NCBI RefSeq assembly: GCF_001648595.1 | Contig: NZ_LBAW01000005.1 | Location: 186,001 to 250,000, forward strand | Direction: 5' to 3' | From: Legionella bozemanae | Lineage (GTDB): Bacteria > Pseudomonadota > Gammaproteobacteria > Legionellales > Legionellaceae | Length of the DNA: 64,000 bases | Shown here: positions 27,696 through 37,878 of the stretch, piece by piece | Numbering within the stretch: the stretch's first letter is position 1 | Layout: the number at the start of each line of letters is the position of its first letter | Made by a program: the position numbers and the translations under genes | Notes under the pieces: model-generated | Database searches by the model: none | The model's input: the letters and a program-made list of their open reading frames with translations, nothing else | What the model was told of the DNA's origin: nothing

Positions 27696-29384
27696 ATGAA
27701 AAAACTAATCTATCTGATACTTCTCATTACCTGTTTTGCGTTATTCGCTCAAGATAATGCCCCAGTATCCATTACAATTTATGGAGTTTCCGGAAAAGTC
27801 GAAGCCAACGTTGAAAAACGTTTGAATGAATTACAAAAATTAAAACCTCTTGCCCAATTCAGTCAGGAGGAATTGCAAGAACAAGTTATTCAGGCAGTCC
27901 AGCCTTTCGGCTATTTTAAAGCCGAGGCTACTGTACGCAGGCCTGGTGCGCGGCAGTTGACTGTCATAATCCATGCTGGCCCTCAAATCATGATTTCGCA
28001 ACTTAAAATAGAACTTATTGGTGAAGGAGCACGCAACCTTATCCTTCGTGATGCAATAAAAAATATACCATTAATGCAAGGTACTCCTCTCTTCACAGAA
28101 GAATATGAACGAACAAAACTAAAACTTCTCGACTCAGCAGAAAGTCAAGGTTACATGCGTGCTGGATTTAAGAAAAGTGAAATTTTAATTGATGAAGAAA
28201 ACTACACGGCAGAAATTACACTGATTCTTGATACTGGACCTCTTTATTATTTTGGGCAAATACAATTTAATCCTACATACATTGATCCTAAGTTACTGCA
28301 TCGTTTTGTACCCTTTCATCCAGGACAAATCTATTCCGGAGATAAAATACTTCAGTTAAATAATGATTTATCAAATAGCGGTTATTTTAGTTCTGTACTT
28401 GTTAAACCACAAGTTACTGAAAACCCAACTGTTCCAGTGCAAATCTATACTGAACCTGCATCCAAATATTCTTACACTCTTGGTGCCGGATATGGAACAG
28501 ATACGGGAGTTCGTGGCCGAGCTGCATTGCATGTTGTACCAGTCAATCGCCAAGGACATAAATTCAACCTAATGGCTCAAGGATCTTTTGTTCAAAATGC
28601 ATTACAAGCCCAATATGTTGTTCCCGGTAAAAATCCTGTCAATGATCAATATACTCTTACAGGAAATTTTTCGAATTTAAATTACACTGCAGGGTACAGT
28701 AATTCATATCTTGTCTCCCTGGCCCAACAACATCGGGTAACCAATTATCAACGTGTACTCTCTATAAATACACTTTATGAAGGATTTCATTATTCGCTTC
28801 AGGAAAATACAAAGCAATTTCTACTTTATCCCAAAGCAAGTTTAACGTTTAGCAAAACCCAGGCTTTACTTTTTTCTCCCTCCGGATATAACATTACGGT
28901 CAATGGTCTTGCTGCAAGCAGAGCCCTTCTGTCTACTATTAATTTTGCTCAGGCTTCCTTGGATATAAAAGCTGCGATGCGAATAGAACCGCTACGTTTA
29001 CGCCTTTACGGGCATGCAATTCAAGGTGTTACTGCAATCAATAATATTAATCAACAACCCGTATCACTTGCATTGCTTTTGGGAGGAATGGATAATTTAA
29101 AAGCATTTGGCTTTAATTCAATAGGTCCAGGCAGAATACTTAGTTATGGTGGTTTTGAAATTCAAAAGGAAACCAAAAAAAATTGGTATCTGATTGCATT
29201 TTATGACGCAGGAGCAGTTTACAATCCAGCCCCTTTAACAGCTTATTATGATGCAGGTGGTGGTTTAATGTGGGTTTCACCTATAGGTCCAATCAAAGTA
29301 GGATTGGCTCAGACAATTAATAATCGATGGCAACGTGACGGAAATAACCCACGTTTGGTGATCAGCATGGGGCCCGATTTATGA
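27696..29384 (+). CDS. tamA: TamA, Omp85-family outer-membrane translocation and assembly protein
   Basis: 562 residues from MKKLIYLILLITCFALFAQD, which supplies a signal peptide; a more upstream in-frame ATG at 27627 would bury it. Periplasmic POTRA domains occupy about residues 25-245 and a 16-strand Omp85 barrel the rest, ending with a typical C-terminal strand (RLVISMGPDL). The barrel contains GAGYGTDTGVRGRA and GMDNLKAFGFNSIGPG, the region of the conserved loop-6 motif. TamA works with TamB in outer-membrane protein or lipid transport. It overlaps tamB by 4 bases. Confidence 0.93.
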   Translation: MKKLIYLILLITCFALFAQDNAPVSITIYGVSGKVEANVEKRLNELQKLKPLAQFSQEELQEQVIQAVQPFGYFKAEATVRRPGARQLTVIIHAGPQIMISQLKIELIGEGARNLILRDAIKNIPLMQGTPLFTEEYERTKLKLLDSAESQGYMRAGFKKSEILIDEENYTAEITLILDTGPLYYFGQIQFNPTYIDPKLLHRFVPFHPGQIYSGDKILQLNNDLSNSGYFSSVLVKPQVTENPTVPVQIYTEPASKYSYTLGAGYGTDTGVRGRAALHVVPVNRQGHKFNLMAQGSFVQNALQAQYVVPGKNPVNDQYTLTGNFSNLNYTAGYSNSYLVSLAQQHRVTNYQRVLSINTLYEGFHYSLQENTKQFLLYPKASLTFSKTQALLFSPSGYNITVNGLAASRALLSTINFAQASLDIKAAMRIEPLRLRLYGHAIQGVTAINNINQQPVSLALLLGGMDNLKAFGFNSIGPGRILSYGGFEIQKETKKNWYLIAFYDAGAVYNPAPLTAYYDAGGGLMWVSPIGPIKVGLAQTINNRWQRDGNNPRLVISMGPDL

Positions 29385-31597
29385 AGCGAATTCTCATAAA
29401 AATTCTGCGCGTGTTCGTTAAAACACTTTATATAAGCTCTTTATTCCTTATTTTACTTGCAGGAATAGTCTTATTTTTACTGGATACAAAGCCAGGACTG
29501 CATGCTCTTATCCAATTCAGCCGTCTATACCTTCCTGGCACGCTAAAAATTCAGCAACTTGAAGGTAGCCTATTAAATCACTTTACTCTGAATGGAGTTG
29601 AATACCAAGATAAATCCCTTAAAATAAAAATAGAACAATTGGAGGTACAATGGAAACCTCATTCGTTGCGAGAAAGCCAATTAGTGACCGCTCAATGGCG
29701 AGGTCTGCAATGGAATGCAGCAAAAGATAAAAAAATCATAGACAGTGAAAAAGGAACAATCACCGCAACCGGTATTTTACCAAATATACAAATCAGCATG
29801 CACTCACAAATAACTACTCTCCCCAAAGATCAGTGGTTAATGGATGCAAAAATTCGCGGAACTTTGCCTTGGCAGTGGACTTTTAATGCCACTCTAATCC
29901 AGCCTCAGAATACTTCTGCTCAGCATGCTCGTTTGTATACTAAATTATCCACCCATGGCGAGATTACCGCTAAAAATCAAGGCAATTTATTGTTGACCAT
30001 AAGTCCTGGCTTTTATCATCCCCCTAATGATGACCCTTTTCCAAATGTTCAATTCAAGGGCGGGTCTTTAAAGATCATCCTTTCACCAGAACAGCTTAAA
30101 GGCTCCGGCATTTTGGCAATTGATGAAAATAAAAATTTAAAACTGCAATTTAACCTGCCTAAATTCACTCTTGATGCTGGCTTAAAGGACGACCAAGTAA
30201 TAAATAGTGAATTATCTTTGGAATTAAGTTCTCTCAGTTTTTTGCAAAAAATTAGCCCTGAAATTGACAAGCTCAAGGGACAATTGATTGCTTCATTAAA
30301 AGTAAATGGTACTTTGAATAAAAGAAAAATAGAAAGTCATTTGATACTTAATAAAGCAAGTCTTTCTTTACCTAAACTGGGTCTTAATATCAATACCCTC
30401 GAAATGAACGTACGCGGCAATGAACACTCTTGGGAAGCAACAGGTTCAGCAGCATCAGCTGGCCATCATTTATCGCTCGCCGGAAAAGGAAGCTTAAGCT
30501 CTCAATTTACAGGAGATTTCACTCTTGAAGGGAATGATTTTCCGTTGGTTCAAACCAGTGAATATAAGATTCACATTTCCCCAAAACTCAACCTACATGT
30601 AACACCAAACCTGCAATCCCTTTCTGGTACCATTTTGGTTCCTTATGCTGAAATTAAACCTCGCTCATTCAACAACAGCATTTCTTTACCTGATGATGTG
30701 GTTTATAAACGTAAAGAAAAAACATCTCCTTCATTTACTTTGATTAACAATATGGATATTGATCTCGAGATGGGGAAAGAAGTTGCAGTCAATATAAAAG
30801 GATTACAGGGGCATTTAGAGGGAACACTGAATATCAAACAACAACAAAGCACAATCAATGCATATGGCGAATTATCAGTTCGAGATGGTACTTATAAAGC
30901 CTATGGACAGAACTTAGCAATACAACAGGGGCAATTAATCTTTGGCGGATCCATGAGTAATCCTGAAATTAACATACGTGCAGCAAAAAAAATTAGAACT
31001 ACCTCAACTACTTTCGCCACCTCAAGTCAACTTTTGGATTTTAATAGCACAAATCTACAAAATATTAATTACGGAGAAACACTGATTTTAGGCGTAGAAG
31101 TCAGCGGTCGATTGGCTCGCCCTAAAATTCAATTATTTTCCGAGCCTGCAACCTTTTCTCAAGCGGATATCCTTTCCCTGCTTGTCCTTGGCCGTCCGGC
31201 AAACCAAGCAGATAAAGCAGGAGGACAATTGCTTCTCGCAGCTATATCTTCTATGAATCTAGGAAGTGACACAAAAAGTCTCCAACTCTTAGAGCAACTC
31301 AAACAAACTGCAGGCATAGATTTTAATATACAAACGAATACAAACTACAATCAAATAACCAATACCACGAGTGATACTACTTCTTTTATGGTAGGAAAAT
31401 CACTTTCAAAACGTCTTTATTTAAGTTATAACATTGGCCTATCACAAACGGATACAAATATGTTGACCCTCAGATACTTACTCAACAAGTTTTTTAGTAT
31501 TCAAGTAAGTAATAGTGATACAAGTAGCGCTATTGATTTTTTGTATACCTCAAATAAAAAAATTAAAAAAAGAAAACGTTCAAAGCCGCCAAGGTGA
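29381..31597 (+). CDS. tamB: TamB, short form of the AsmA-like intermembrane protein
   Basis: 738 residues. One N-terminal membrane anchor (about 12-33) is followed by beta-rich AsmA-like repeats and a C-terminal DUF490/TamB domain (EINIRAAKKIRTTSTTF, SFMVGKSLSKRLYLSYNIGL) that pairs with TamA. TamB bridges inner and outer membrane and is thought to carry phospholipids. Enterobacterial TamB has about 1250 residues, so this copy is much shorter, presumably with fewer groove repeats. The ends of the frame look intact. The ATGA overlap with tamA argues for a functional pair. Confidence 0.9.
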   Translation: MKRILIKILRVFVKTLYISSLFLILLAGIVLFLLDTKPGLHALIQFSRLYLPGTLKIQQLEGSLLNHFTLNGVEYQDKSLKIKIEQLEVQWKPHSLRESQLVTAQWRGLQWNAAKDKKIIDSEKGTITATGILPNIQISMHSQITTLPKDQWLMDAKIRGTLPWQWTFNATLIQPQNTSAQHARLYTKLSTHGEITAKNQGNLLLTISPGFYHPPNDDPFPNVQFKGGSLKIILSPEQLKGSGILAIDENKNLKLQFNLPKFTLDAGLKDDQVINSELSLELSSLSFLQKISPEIDKLKGQLIASLKVNGTLNKRKIESHLILNKASLSLPKLGLNINTLEMNVRGNEHSWEATGSAASAGHHLSLAGKGSLSSQFTGDFTLEGNDFPLVQTSEYKIHISPKLNLHVTPNLQSLSGTILVPYAEIKPRSFNNSISLPDDVVYKRKEKTSPSFTLINNMDIDLEMGKEVAVNIKGLQGHLEGTLNIKQQQSTINAYGELSVRDGTYKAYGQNLAIQQGQLIFGGSMSNPEINIRAAKKIRTTSTTFATSSQLLDFNSTNLQNINYGETLILGVEVSGRLARPKIQLFSEPATFSQADILSLLVLGRPANQADKAGGQLLLAAISSMNLGSDTKSLQLLEQLKQTAGIDFNIQTNTNYNQITNTTSDTTSFMVGKSLSKRLYLSYNIGLSQTDTNMLTLRYLLNKFFSIQVSNSDTSSAIDFLYTSNKKIKKRKRSKPPR

Positions 31598-31746
31598 AGA
31601 TAAAGCCCTGGTATTGGATAGTTATCTCTCAGTTAAAGCGCTGTATTCACTCAAACTACAGGGTTTGTGTTAAAATATCTCGGATACGATTTGGGCTCTT
31701 CGCCCCTTCTGACCGTACAGTGTGATGACATAACAGGATTAATTTA

Positions 31747-32736
31747 ATGACCGATTACAACATACCATTAAGGTTAACTCGTTTAAGAAGTAGTGCCATG
31801 TCTCGTGCTTTAGTTAAAGAAACACGCTTACATCCGCAACAATTCATTGCTCCTTTATTTATCAGTGAATTACTTAATGAACCCCAAGAAATAAGCGCAA
31901 TGCCCGGTCAATTTCAATTAAGTCTCGATTGTATTCCGAATGAAATTGAATTACTCACTTCCTTGGGCATTCCCGCGGTACTTTTATTTGGGATCCCTAA
32001 ATATAAAGATGCGTATGGTAGTGAATCATTTAATCATGAAGGAATTATTCAAAAAGCGATAAAAGCAATTCGTGCTGTAAATAGGGATATCCTAATTATT
32101 ACCGATCTTTGTTTTTGTGAATACACGGATCATGGTCATTGTGGGGTGCTCGCAGGAGAATGCATTGATACCGACAAGACCTTAGCTTTTCTTGCAAAAC
32201 AAGCTCTAAGTCATGCGCAAGCTGGTGCAGATTGGGTCGCTCCTAGTGGAATGACTGATGGAATGGTGAGTGTGATTCGCGAGGCTCTAGATACTAAAGG
32301 ATATCAGCATATCCCTATATTAAGCTACAGCGCCAAATACTGCTCCTGCCTTTATGGACCTTTTAGAGAAGCAGCTCAAGGAGCTCCAAAATTTGGTGAT
32401 CGTAAAGCCTATCAAATGGATCCTGCAAATAGTGCTGAAGCCCTAAGAGAAACAGCTCTGGACATTGAGGAAGGTGCCGATATGATCATGGTAAAACCTG
32501 CCGGATTTTACCTGGATATTATAGCGAAACTAAAACAACATTTCCCAGAGGTGCCTCTTTGTGCTTATCAGGTAAGCGGTGAATATTCGATGATTAAGAT
32601 CGCTGCTCAAAACCAGCTTATCAATGAAGAGCAGGCCATAATAGAGAGTTTGGTTGCGATAAAACGTGCTGGAGCAGATTTTATTATTTCTTACTTTGCC
32701 AAAGATATCGCACGTTTATTGAGTCAGAAATCATAA
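31747..32736 (+). CDS. hemB: HemB, delta-aminolevulinic acid dehydratase
   Basis: 329 residues. The zinc site is of the cysteine type: TDLCFCEYTDHGHCG has the three Cys ligands. Both active-site lysines are present, in SYSAKYCSCLYGPFREAA and MVKPAGFYLDII. HemB condenses two ALA molecules into porphobilinogen, the first common tetrapyrrole. A 149-base gap separates it from tamB, so it probably has its own promoter. No oddities. Confidence 0.98.
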   Translation: MTDYNIPLRLTRLRSSAMSRALVKETRLHPQQFIAPLFISELLNEPQEISAMPGQFQLSLDCIPNEIELLTSLGIPAVLLFGIPKYKDAYGSESFNHEGIIQKAIKAIRAVNRDILIITDLCFCEYTDHGHCGVLAGECIDTDKTLAFLAKQALSHAQAGADWVAPSGMTDGMVSVIREALDTKGYQHIPILSYSAKYCSCLYGPFREAAQGAPKFGDRKAYQMDPANSAEALRETALDIEEGADMIMVKPAGFYLDIIAKLKQHFPEVPLCAYQVSGEYSMIKIAAQNQLINEEQAIIESLVAIKRAGADFIISYFAKDIARLLSQKS

Positions 32737-33027
32737 ACATATAAGCATATTAGCTAAAAACACTTATTCTCTAAATAGAAACAAGTACGGCCTGAGTTAA
32801 TCTCCAGTCTTGAGCTTGTTTTTATTATCTGAGGGAAAATAGACTCCTTTCCAAAAATATTGCTTAAGACTAATGTAATAGACACTAAGTTATTTTGCGA
32901 TATACTCTTGGGTGCGTTTTAAAGATGTAAAAAATCCGATTGGTTAAGAGCAGTTACTTTTCACTAACTTTAGTGGAGATATTAACTTCTAACGAATCAC
33001 TTATAATTAAATGGAGAAAAAGATATA

Positions 33028-33417
33028 ATGAATTTAATATTTAAAGGTTTTTCAGTAGTAACTTTAGGTTTAAGTGCTGTAACAGCTTTTGCAAGTCCTG
33101 TTTATTTAATCACCCATAACAATACTTCTGTAGAATCAAATGCATATATTGCCGGCGTCCCTTCTGCATACCCAACTGCCGCCAATTCAACGCAAAAAGT
33201 TTATTGGAATCTCGTAAAATTGGCCTGCTATGGACATACAACTGGTAAACAGTGTTCTGCAGTAATTAAAATGGCTACTAATACAGCTAATCCCATAGAA
33301 GTTGGGGAAGTTCATATGGATCTTGATACTGGTGATATCAATCCAAAATATTTATCAAAGAACGGATATACCCTTTTTGTAAATGGCCTAGGTGAAGCCA
33401 CCATTATCAAAAATTAA
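33028..33417 (+). CDS. Secreted hypothetical protein
   Basis: 129 residues. A signal peptide (MNLIFKGFSVVTLGLSAVTAFA, cut before SP) leaves about 107 mature residues. The mature part has two cysteines (LACYGHT and KQCSAV) that may form one disulphide, and is rich in Thr, Asn and Ala. A GGAG site lies 12 bases upstream. It stands alone with a 291-base upstream gap and a terminator hairpin downstream, so it is a single transcription unit. I do not recognise the family. Confidence 0.75.
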   Translation: MNLIFKGFSVVTLGLSAVTAFASPVYLITHNNTSVESNAYIAGVPSAYPTAANSTQKVYWNLVKLACYGHTTGKQCSAVIKMATNTANPIEVGEVHMDLDTGDINPKYLSKNGYTLFVNGLGEATIIKN

Positions 33418-33548
33418 TTATTTTCATTTATATCAGTTAGGAGGCGAGTTTCGCCTCCATCAAACGTCTAAGTTAATCCATATTAACAAAAATCAGTAAC
33501 CATTCATCTACTTAGTTATTTGCAACAGGTATGAACAGCTACAAATAA

Positions 33549-33571
33549 AAAAGCCACTTGAAGTGGCTTTT
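33549..33571. terminator. Bidirectional intrinsic terminator
   Basis: The inverted repeat AAAGCCACTT-GAAGTGGCTTT is flanked by an A-tract on the left and a short T-run on the right. It serves the secreted-protein gene on the plus strand and the FadL-type gene on the minus strand. Confidence 0.8.
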
Positions 33572-33597
33572 ATCCATCAGAATCATTTCTAAAATAA

Positions 33598-35031
33598 TTA
33601 TTTAGTAGGTACTTCAGGAACTTTATCAATAATCCATGTCAATTGAGCGCCCACAAGATCAGCAGCAAAATGACCGTCGTTAGCATTCACATTGTATATA
33701 GCGGTTTGTGAAAGAGCCTGGACAGAATCCACATCTGGCTTACCTCCAGCAAATAAATGAGTGTATCCTACATCGATACCAACAGTGGGACGCCATTGAT
33801 AATGGGCGCCAACAGCAATTGCCCAACGATCAATATCAGGTAAACGAACGTTTCTATCCGTATCATTTGTTGGCGTCTGATCATAACCACCACCTATACG
33901 CAACATAAGTTTTGAATTTACATGGTAATTGGCCCCAAGGGCAACACGCCAGGAATCATGATAGTTTTGAGGCACAGCACTATTAATATTGGCTTGTGTC
34001 ACATTAAAAAGTGGTGGGGAGCCAATACTGGGTACTGCAACATTATTTAATTGAATTACTTTAAAAACACCCCAACCTGTATAAACAACAGATCCTAATA
34101 AAGCCAATCTCTCATTGATATCCTGATAAGCACTTAATGTAAGTACATCTGGGAATTCTTGTGGATCACTAAATAAGTCATTATTTATACGGGTTGTTGA
34201 AGGAGGTAATACCGGGAAAATCAGATTAAAATCGTTATTCGCCAATATTCCAGTCAAGCGGCTATGGCCGTAGAAAACATGTCTTATTCTGGATTGATAA
34301 TTAAGACCTATGCGGGTGTGATTATCATTAAATATTCCCATCACCCCAACATGGAAACCAACTCCATAAGATTTTGCTTTGTTGTAACTTAAAGTGTCAA
34401 CAAGCGCAGGATCTTCCCCAAGAATTTGAAATAAAGTGGGAGCGCCAATCATTTGATTAAATTTAGCACGAGACCATTGAATATCAAGGCCGGCCCCCAA
34501 TGCAAAATGCTCCGTGAGTCGAGTACCTAATTCTGGCGAAACATCCATAGTCAAAATTTCGGTATATGTCGCTGAATAACGTACAGGAGAATCAGGAGCC
34601 CAATCAGTAGACAAACCATATGGGGCAGTAATACTTAGACCAAAAGTAGTACGCTCACCTATGGGAAGAGCATAATGAAATGAAGGAACAAACGCATTGT
34701 AACTTCCATCTACACCGTCTAAATCTTGTACGTAATTAACGGAAGTAGCACCACTACGAGTAGTAAAAGTACTTGTGCCGTCCAGTTTCAGAGTAGGAAA
34801 TATGCCAATACCCCCAAACACTACTTGCTGCTCACGAAGTAAGGCTAAACCGGCAGGGTTATACCAACCTGTTGATGCATCAGCTGCTTCAGCTGCAGAA
34901 CCAGCAGCATAGTTACCAACTGCATATCCAGCGCCCTCTCCGTATAAAGAGAATCCTGCTGCATGAACTCCACTTGCAGCCAGAACACTAATAACAGCCG
35001 CGCTAACTAGTGTCCTTAAAGGTTTGTGCAT
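33598..35031 (-). CDS. FadL/OmpP1/TodX-family outer-membrane transporter
   Basis: 477 residues from the ATG at 35031; a GTG three codons upstream lies against the ribosome site and is less likely. A signal peptide (ending SGVHA) is followed by the FadL N-terminal hatch signature AGFSLYGEGAGYAVGNYAAG ... STGWYNPAGLALL, then a long beta-barrel region. Such proteins move long-chain fatty acids or other hydrophobic compounds through the outer membrane. The final residues after LVGAQLTWII form an unusual polar extension. AAGGAGTG provides the ribosome site. It is a single gene divergent from the aspartokinase fusion. Confidence 0.92.
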   Translation of the reverse strand: MHKPLRTLVSAAVISVLAASGVHAAGFSLYGEGAGYAVGNYAAGSAAEAADASTGWYNPAGLALLREQQVVFGGIGIFPTLKLDGTSTFTTRSGATSVNYVQDLDGVDGSYNAFVPSFHYALPIGERTTFGLSITAPYGLSTDWAPDSPVRYSATYTEILTMDVSPELGTRLTEHFALGAGLDIQWSRAKFNQMIGAPTLFQILGEDPALVDTLSYNKAKSYGVGFHVGVMGIFNDNHTRIGLNYQSRIRHVFYGHSRLTGILANNDFNLIFPVLPPSTTRINNDLFSDPQEFPDVLTLSAYQDINERLALLGSVVYTGWGVFKVIQLNNVAVPSIGSPPLFNVTQANINSAVPQNYHDSWRVALGANYHVNSKLMLRIGGGYDQTPTNDTDRNVRLPDIDRWAIAVGAHYQWRPTVGIDVGYTHLFAGGKPDVDSVQALSQTAIYNVNANDGHFAADLVGAQLTWIIDKVPEVPTK

Positions 35032-35316
35032 ATTTTTCACTCCTTACTCCTCAAGTATCAAACTTCAAAAAATTGATAAAATACGTCCGCTAGATAGCGA
35101 GTGTACCTTGTTTTCAAATCATTAAAAACACCTTAAAAATACTTTTTTCTTATTTATATTCAACAAGTAATGAATATTAGCCCATAATGATCTAATTAAG
35201 TCCATCATGATTAATTAATAAAAAAATAACTGATAAATATTTAATTCAAAACATTTAGACTTGTACACCTACTCCCGTCCATGCTAATGTGTTTTAATTT
35301 TGTGCGGAAATGAATC

Positions 35317-37878
35317 ATGCGACAAATAGTAACTAAATTCGGCGGCACCAGCGTTTCAACTCGTAACACTTGGAATAATATTGCTTCCATAACTAAAAAA
35401 CATATGAGCGCTGGGGTCCAGCCCGTTATCGTATGCTCCGCGCTAACGCAAATTTCTAACAAACTTGAAAAAGCCATTGAGGCTGCATTAATCAATGAGC
35501 ACCAGAGCATCCTTGCTGACATTCGTCATGGGCATGTTAATCTTGCTGAACAGCTGGAAGTAGATTCTGAATTAGTTGCCAAAGATTTGTTGCAATTAGA
35601 GCAGTGGCTCACTGGCATTGCCTTATTAAAACAAGCCCCTGCGAAAACGCATGCAGAAATTTTAAGTATGGGCGAACTTATGATGACTCGCCTAGGCCAT
35701 GCATTTCTCGAAAAAGAAGGAATCCATTGTAAATGGTATGATGCACGTGAACTTTTAACCAGTACACCATTTCCTGATGGGGTGTCTGCAAATTATCTGT
35801 CTGCTCGTTGTGAGAGTGAACATGATCCTGAGTTAGTTGAACAATTTATCTCGAGCGGTGCCCAAGCCATTATTACTCAAGGTTTTTTTGCTGCAAATCC
35901 TCAAGGCGAAACTGTTTTGTTAGGCCGTGGTGGCTCTGATACTTCGGCTGCTTTACTTGCTGGTAAGCTCCAAGCCTCATCTTGTGAAATCTGGACTGAT
36001 GTTCCTGGAATTTATACTGCGAATCCTCATCAATTGCCACAAGCACGTTTATTAAAAAAATTAAATTATGATGAAGCCCAGGAAATTGCGACAATGGGAG
36101 CTAAAGTATTGCATCCCAATTGCATCCCCCCTGTTCGACGTGCCAATATTCCAATGTCGGTCAAATTTACACAAATGCCAGAACACTCGGGAACACTCAT
36201 TACTAAAGATATTGATGAAACTGCACCATTAATTAAATCGATTCAAATCAAAAACAGTATTTTATTGATTTCTATAGATACCTTGCACATGTGGCAACAA
36301 GTTGGTTTTTTATCTGATGTATTTACAGCCTTCAAACATCATGGTTTCTCAGTAGACTTACTCTCTTCTTCTGAGTTTAACGTAACATTATCTCTGGATA
36401 TCAATAGTAAAATACATGACCGGCCAGCAATTAATTCCTTACTCGCTGAATTGAATCAATTTGGCCGTGCCAAGCTTATTGAACCCTGTAGCGCTGTAAG
36501 CCTCGTAGGTCATCATATCAGAACTGTATTGCCGCAACTTGGCCCAGCTTTAGAGGTGTTTGAAGCCAAACAAGTCTATTTAATGTCACTCGCATCCAAT
36601 GACTTGAACCTCACTTTTGTTGTTGATGAATCGCAGGCAAATCAATTATGTCAAAAGCTGCATCATTTACTCATAGAAAACAATCCCCAAATTTTCTATT
36701 ATTCAAAAAGCTGGCATGAGGAGTTTGGTAAACCTACTGTTCGCGATATTCCATGGTGGGAAAAAGAGCGCGATCGTTTATTAACCATTGCTTCACTGAA
36801 TTCGCCTTGTTATGTCTACCATAGCCCAACTCAAGCTGCTCGAGCCAAACAATTGTTGGCTTTAAAATCTATCGATACATTGTTTTATGCGATTAAGGCC
36901 AATCCTCATTCATCGATTTTAAAAACTATGGAAAAAGAAGGCATCGGTTTTGAATGTGTTTCTATCCAAGAGTTAGACAGAGTGTTGGAGCTCTTTCCTG
37001 ACATAGACCGGAAACGAATTTTGTTTACCCCTAATTTTGCACCAAAAACGGAATACGAATATGCATTAAATCTTGAGTGTTATGTCACTATAGATAGCAT
37101 ATACCCCCTGGAGCATTGGCCTAATTTATTTAAAAATCGCGAGGTCATTATTCGAATTGACCCAGGAACTGGTGCGGGTCACCACAAGCATGTTTCAACT
37201 GGGGGAAATGAGTCAAAATTTGGTATTACACAAAATGATATTGACCAGGTTGTGGCACTAACCAAGAAACATAAAATCCAGGTAGTTGGTTTACATGCAC
37301 ATTCAGGTAGCGGCATTCTTACTCCGGAGTTATGGCAGCAGACGGCCTTAATGCTTGCCTCTCTAACAGAGCAATTCCCACATGCCAAATCCATTAATCT
37401 GGGTGGCGGCTTGGGTATCGTAGAAAAACCCGGGCAACAACCATTAGATTTTGCAAATATGGATGCTTTATTAATGGCAGTAAAATCACGTTATCCACAC
37501 ATTGAAATCTGGCTTGAGCCTGGTCGTTTTTTTGTTGCAGAAAGCGGCGTTATTCTTGCCAAAGTCACTCAATGTAAAGAAAAAGGTAAGGTAAAATTTG
37601 TGGGCATTGAAACAGGTATGAATTCATTAATTCGACCTTCCTTATATGGTGCCTACCATGAAATTGTCAATTTAAGTCGATTGCATGAAGAAAAAGCTGG
37701 CTTTTCTCATATAGTAGGTCCAATTTGTGAATCGGGAGATACCTTAGGCTATGATCGGTTATTACCTGTGACCGAAGAAGGTGATGTATTATTAATTGCC
37801 AATGCTGGAGCCTACGGTCGTTGCATGAGCTCACATTATAATTTACGTCCGCCTGCTCAAGAAATCGTTATAGACTAG
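35317..37878 (+). CDS. Bifunctional aspartate kinase / diaminopimelate decarboxylase
   Basis: 853 residues. Residues 1 to about 300 are a LysC-type kinase (KFGGTSVS at the N-terminus, RGGSDTSAALLA, GAKVLHPN), followed by ACT-like regulatory repeats to about 450. From Pro479-Trp-Trp to the end is a full LysA domain: PLP Lys527 in FYAIKANPH, HSGSGILT, GGGLGIV, EPGRFFVAESG and catalytic Cys in GPICESGDTLGYD. It thus joins the first and last steps of lysine synthesis, and the kinase also feeds threonine and methionine. Such LysAC fusions are known in Legionella and Xanthomonas. Expected feedback by lysine is not readable here. Its LysA half is duplicated in the gene at 44489. Confidence 0.95.
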   Translation: MRQIVTKFGGTSVSTRNTWNNIASITKKHMSAGVQPVIVCSALTQISNKLEKAIEAALINEHQSILADIRHGHVNLAEQLEVDSELVAKDLLQLEQWLTGIALLKQAPAKTHAEILSMGELMMTRLGHAFLEKEGIHCKWYDARELLTSTPFPDGVSANYLSARCESEHDPELVEQFISSGAQAIITQGFFAANPQGETVLLGRGGSDTSAALLAGKLQASSCEIWTDVPGIYTANPHQLPQARLLKKLNYDEAQEIATMGAKVLHPNCIPPVRRANIPMSVKFTQMPEHSGTLITKDIDETAPLIKSIQIKNSILLISIDTLHMWQQVGFLSDVFTAFKHHGFSVDLLSSSEFNVTLSLDINSKIHDRPAINSLLAELNQFGRAKLIEPCSAVSLVGHHIRTVLPQLGPALEVFEAKQVYLMSLASNDLNLTFVVDESQANQLCQKLHHLLIENNPQIFYYSKSWHEEFGKPTVRDIPWWEKERDRLLTIASLNSPCYVYHSPTQAARAKQLLALKSIDTLFYAIKANPHSSILKTMEKEGIGFECVSIQELDRVLELFPDIDRKRILFTPNFAPKTEYEYALNLECYVTIDSIYPLEHWPNLFKNREVIIRIDPGTGAGHHKHVSTGGNESKFGITQNDIDQVVALTKKHKIQVVGLHAHSGSGILTPELWQQTALMLASLTEQFPHAKSINLGGGLGIVEKPGQQPLDFANMDALLMAVKSRYPHIEIWLEPGRFFVAESGVILAKVTQCKEKGKVKFVGIETGMNSLIRPSLYGAYHEIVNLSRLHEEKAGFSHIVGPICESGDTLGYDRLLPVTEEGDVLLIANAGAYGRCMSSHYNLRPPAQEIVID

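Noticed and set aside
35041..35316. Possible lysine riboswitch upstream of the aspartokinase fusion
   Set aside because: I could not find the conserved L-box stems or junction sequences; the gap is AT-rich with no strong hairpin.
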